A stretch of 64,000 nucleotides of DNA from Moraxella sp. VT-16-12 (GTDB taxonomy: Bacteria; Pseudomonadota; Gammaproteobacteria; Pseudomonadales; Moraxellaceae): assembly GCF_002224245.2 (NCBI RefSeq), contig NZ_NKHK02000006.1, positions 1 through 64,000 of the forward strand, written 5' to 3'. Positions 63,900 to 64,000 of the stretch are shown here, in pieces. The notes beneath the pieces were generated by a model that had not been told where the DNA came from, searched no databases, and saw nothing but the letters and a program-made list of their open reading frames with translations. A program made the position numbers and the translations under genes. Each line of letters opens with the position of its first letter. The stretch's first letter is position 1.

Positions 63900-64000
63900 T
63901 TATGCTTTATAACGAATGACAGGCTGTCCAAACTGCACGACTTCGGCATTAGACACCAAAATTTCTTCAATAATACCGCTTTGAGTGGCTTCTAAGGGGT
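63900..64000 (-). CDS. accB: Biotin carboxyl carrier protein, C-terminal end (partial at window edge)
   Basis: The last 32 complete codons are in the window: PLEATQSGIIEEILVSNAEV and FGQPVIRYKA. This is the strand region after the biotinyl lysine, which lies just beyond the window edge. It is followed by accC, the normal operon partner. Confidence 0.9.
   Translation of the reverse strand, partial: PLEATQSGIIEEILVSNAEVVQFGQPVIRYKA

Noticed and set aside
1-64000. CRISPR array or cas genes
   Set aside because: No regularly spaced direct repeats and no Cas-like products were seen.
1-64000. Complete insertion sequences or transposases
   Set aside because: No transposase motif or matching terminal inverted repeats were recognised; the mobile DNA is limited to the prophage end and remnants.

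Overview
The window looks like a chromosomal segment of a Moraxella-type gammaproteobacterium (Moraxellaceae). The reasons are gene content and organisation: a Slam outer-membrane translocator, a FadL-type porin, a tmRNA whose tag reads ANDETYALAA, a rpsF-rpsR-rplI operon without priB, and moderate-to-low GC. The genus is an inference; no 16S gene is present. Most of the window is housekeeping sequence with short accessory insertions.

Layout. 1-1300: the distal end of a prophage (M15 endolysin) and a run of hairpin terminators, then sodC. 2245-10786: a paired M16 peptidase set (one active, one lacking the zinc motif), rsmE, a CAU tRNA, dusB, an unknown gene, lysA and ubiA. 10843-12308: an AT-rich insert holding a two-gene system that I read as a type II Thoeris-like anti-phage module (two-helix membrane protein with a macro domain, plus a TIR protein). 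The TIR gene carries an in-frame amber codon. 12390-15347: mnmA, a MarR regulator with a clear operator over its promoter, an ABC membrane domain lacking its ATPase, and only the first half of an ispF gene. 15468-23892: the glycine cleavage genes gcvP, gcvH and gcvT, interrupted by aldA and four unrelated small genes, with a tandem glycine riboswitch ahead of gcvT.

23999-41009: ycgL, a membrane protein, the ribosomal operon with an S6:S18-type leader, aroG, adhP, ispB, a DMT-like membrane protein, a DUF333 lipoprotein, rep, a GAPDH/Epd-type dehydrogenase overlapping a Pif1-like helicase, a SpecificRecomb-family membrane protein and an acyl-CoA dehydrogenase. 41056-42760 is accessory material next to ssrA: a phage-like open frame with no start and a DUF4760 membrane protein. 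42762-57531: ssrA, a WG-repeat protein, an AhpD-like protein, clpB, a glycine-zipper lipoprotein, mltB, a FadL-type porin, slyX, uup, slam, lpxL, fpr, pncA and a small lipoprotein. 57516-64000: a start-less open frame, tRNA-Leu(UAG), rimO, a PepSY-like protein, a TetR regulator beside a decayed SMR efflux gene, queC, marC, accC and the end of accB.

The most interesting points are the macro-TIR module with its broken TIR gene, the dispersed glycine-cleavage locus under a riboswitch, the half-length ispF, the SMR remnant, the ssrA-flanking remnant, and a Slam translocator with no recognisable substrate gene beside it. All assignments come from reading motifs and translations by eye; no database search was run.
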